A program made the translations under genes and the position numbers. Of a DNA stretch of 26,053 nt, positions 22,567 to 26,053 are shown one piece after another (the stretch's first letter is position 1; every line of letters begins with the position of its first letter). The stretch covers positions 1 to 26,053 of the forward strand of contig CALGCG010000019.1 in NCBI GenBank assembly GCA_937884485.1. The letters are read 5' to 3'. This DNA is from an uncultured Bacteroidales bacterium. GTDB taxonomy: Bacteria; Bacteroidota; Bacteroidia; Bacteroidales; P3. The notes beneath the pieces were generated by a model. That model did not search any database, was not told where the DNA came from, and worked only from the letters and a program-made list of their open reading frames with translations.

Positions 22567-22601
22567 AGTACCGTTTTAGGATTATGTAAAAAATAGAGGA
22601 T

Positions 22602-22911
22602 ATGACACAGAAGCAAGCAAAACAACTTTTTGAAGAGAAGCGGGTGCGTACCGCTTGGGATACTGATGCGGAGAAGTGGTAGTTCTCCATCATTGACTGC
22701 ATCGCGGTACTGACCAATAGTCCCGATCCGCGCAATTATTGGAAAGTATTGAAGCACAGATTAAAGGCGGAAGGAAACGAAACGGTTACAAATTATAACC
22801 GTTTGAAAAAAAGAGATTGGCCAGTCGGTAGTCTCGCCAATGAACGCCAAACAGATAGCCCAGAGCGACACTCCGCTCATCGTCGACAGCACACCCGACG
22901 AGGAGCGGTAA
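22602..22911 (+). pseudogene. Broken Bro-N type antirepressor gene
   Basis: The N-terminus MTQKQAKQLFEEKRVRTAWD...EKW and FSIIDCIAVLTNSPDPRNYW followed by LKAEGNETVTNYNRLK is the Bro-N pattern common in Bacteroidota phage-type antirepressors. An in-frame TAG (22680-22682) interrupts it after 26 codons. After NRLK (about 22808) the conserved sequence is lost. In another frame the final part reads KKEIGQSVVSPMNAKQIAQ...DEER and stops at 22911, resembling the C-terminal tail of such proteins. The gene therefore seems to have lost most of its middle and gained a stop codon. Confidence 0.8.
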
Positions 22912-22933
22912 CAAACGAACATTCAATACTCTA

Positions 22934-22968
22934 CAGCCACAGCATTACATACTGTGGCTGATTTTTTT
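22934..22968 (+). terminator. Rho-independent terminator before nifJ
   Basis: CAGCCACAG, a nine-base loop and CTGTGGCTG (perfect nine-bp stem, 22934-22960) are followed by A and seven T. It separates island transcription from nifJ. Confidence 0.9.
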
Positions 22969-23012
22969 CCTTATGTATGTGAAATATTTTTCGGTATTTC
23001 AGCAAAGTTTAT

Positions 23013-23020
23013 TATATTTG
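23013..23020 (+). promoter_or_regulatory. Promoter -7 box of nifJ
   Basis: TATATTTG followed by TACC; the same box is at 18428-18435 in copy A. The upstream box is poor (TTTT/TTTC around 22987-22999). It implies a leader of about 55 bases. Confidence 0.75.
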
Positions 23021-23062
23021 TACCCTCATAATAAAACAGAAAAACTTAATAAGATATTAATC

Positions 23063-23076
23063 CTTAAACGTTTAAG
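23063..23076. promoter_or_regulatory. Perfect 14-bp palindrome in the nifJ leader
   Basis: CTTAAACGTTTAAG lies five bases before the nifJ start. It is degenerate in copy A (18478-18491) and interrupted in copy B at its right half. It could be a protein-binding or recombination site; nothing proves either. Confidence 0.45.
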
Positions 23077-23081
23077 CAATT

Positions 23082-26053
<2,972 letters not shown>

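Noticed and set aside
22749..22961. 70-codon plus-strand ORF upstream of nifJ
   Set aside because: It is the tail of the broken Bro-N frame continuing past the loss of homology and running through the terminator.

Overview
The window looks like a chromosomal segment of a GC-rich member of the Bacteroidales. Promoters have the Bacteroidota form (a TTTG box about 19-20 bp upstream of a TAnnTTTG box), starts generally lack Shine-Dalgarno sequences, and the gene content fits (RNase H with a viroplasmin-like N-terminus, GH29 fucosidase, CotH protein with a sorting-domain-like C-terminus, KilA-N/ORF6N/Bro genes, NifJ). The species cannot be told from the sequence.

Layout. 1-5250 (+): half of a palindromic repeat, then thyA-manC-asnS as a tight operon, a hairpin, and rnhA-prmC overlapping by ATGA. 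5255-6252: a second copy of the palindromic repeat, a multi-pass membrane protein and a clear terminator. 6251-11617 (-): dtd, a secreted CotH-like protein, a UvrD/PcrA helicase and a YigZ/IMPACT protein. 11684-14014 (+): a GH29 alpha-L-fucosidase with an inserted PA14-like domain, then YbaK. 14067-16671 (+): a third palindromic copy, followed by a near copy of the thyA promoter and leader driving an unknown secreted protein, then a membrane protein paired with a winged-helix regulator. 16725-18333: a DUF5692-like membrane protein (-) and a DUF1294 protein (+) diverging from interleaved promoters.

18400-22970 is an accessory island sitting immediately upstream of nifJ. It holds a broken KilA-N gene, an ORF6N gene, an AT-rich two-gene unit (WG-repeat protein plus a RES-like protein) and a broken Bro-type antirepressor gene. 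Three versions of the nifJ promoter/leader/start are present: an intact one at nifJ, and decayed ones at 18428-18525 and 22451-22566, each lying just upstream of an antirepressor-type remnant. This suggests at least two rounds of insertion or duplication at the 5' end of nifJ. nifJ (pyruvate:ferredoxin oxidoreductase) runs off the right edge.

A second theme is repeats inside genes. Short intergenic-type repeats encode part of PrmC, the signal peptide of the CotH protein, the C-termini of the CotH protein and fucosidase, and perhaps a short insertion in NifJ. The most interesting candidates are the nifJ-leader island, the WG-repeat/RES-like pair, and the mobile-looking palindromic repeat with its duplicated promoter leader.
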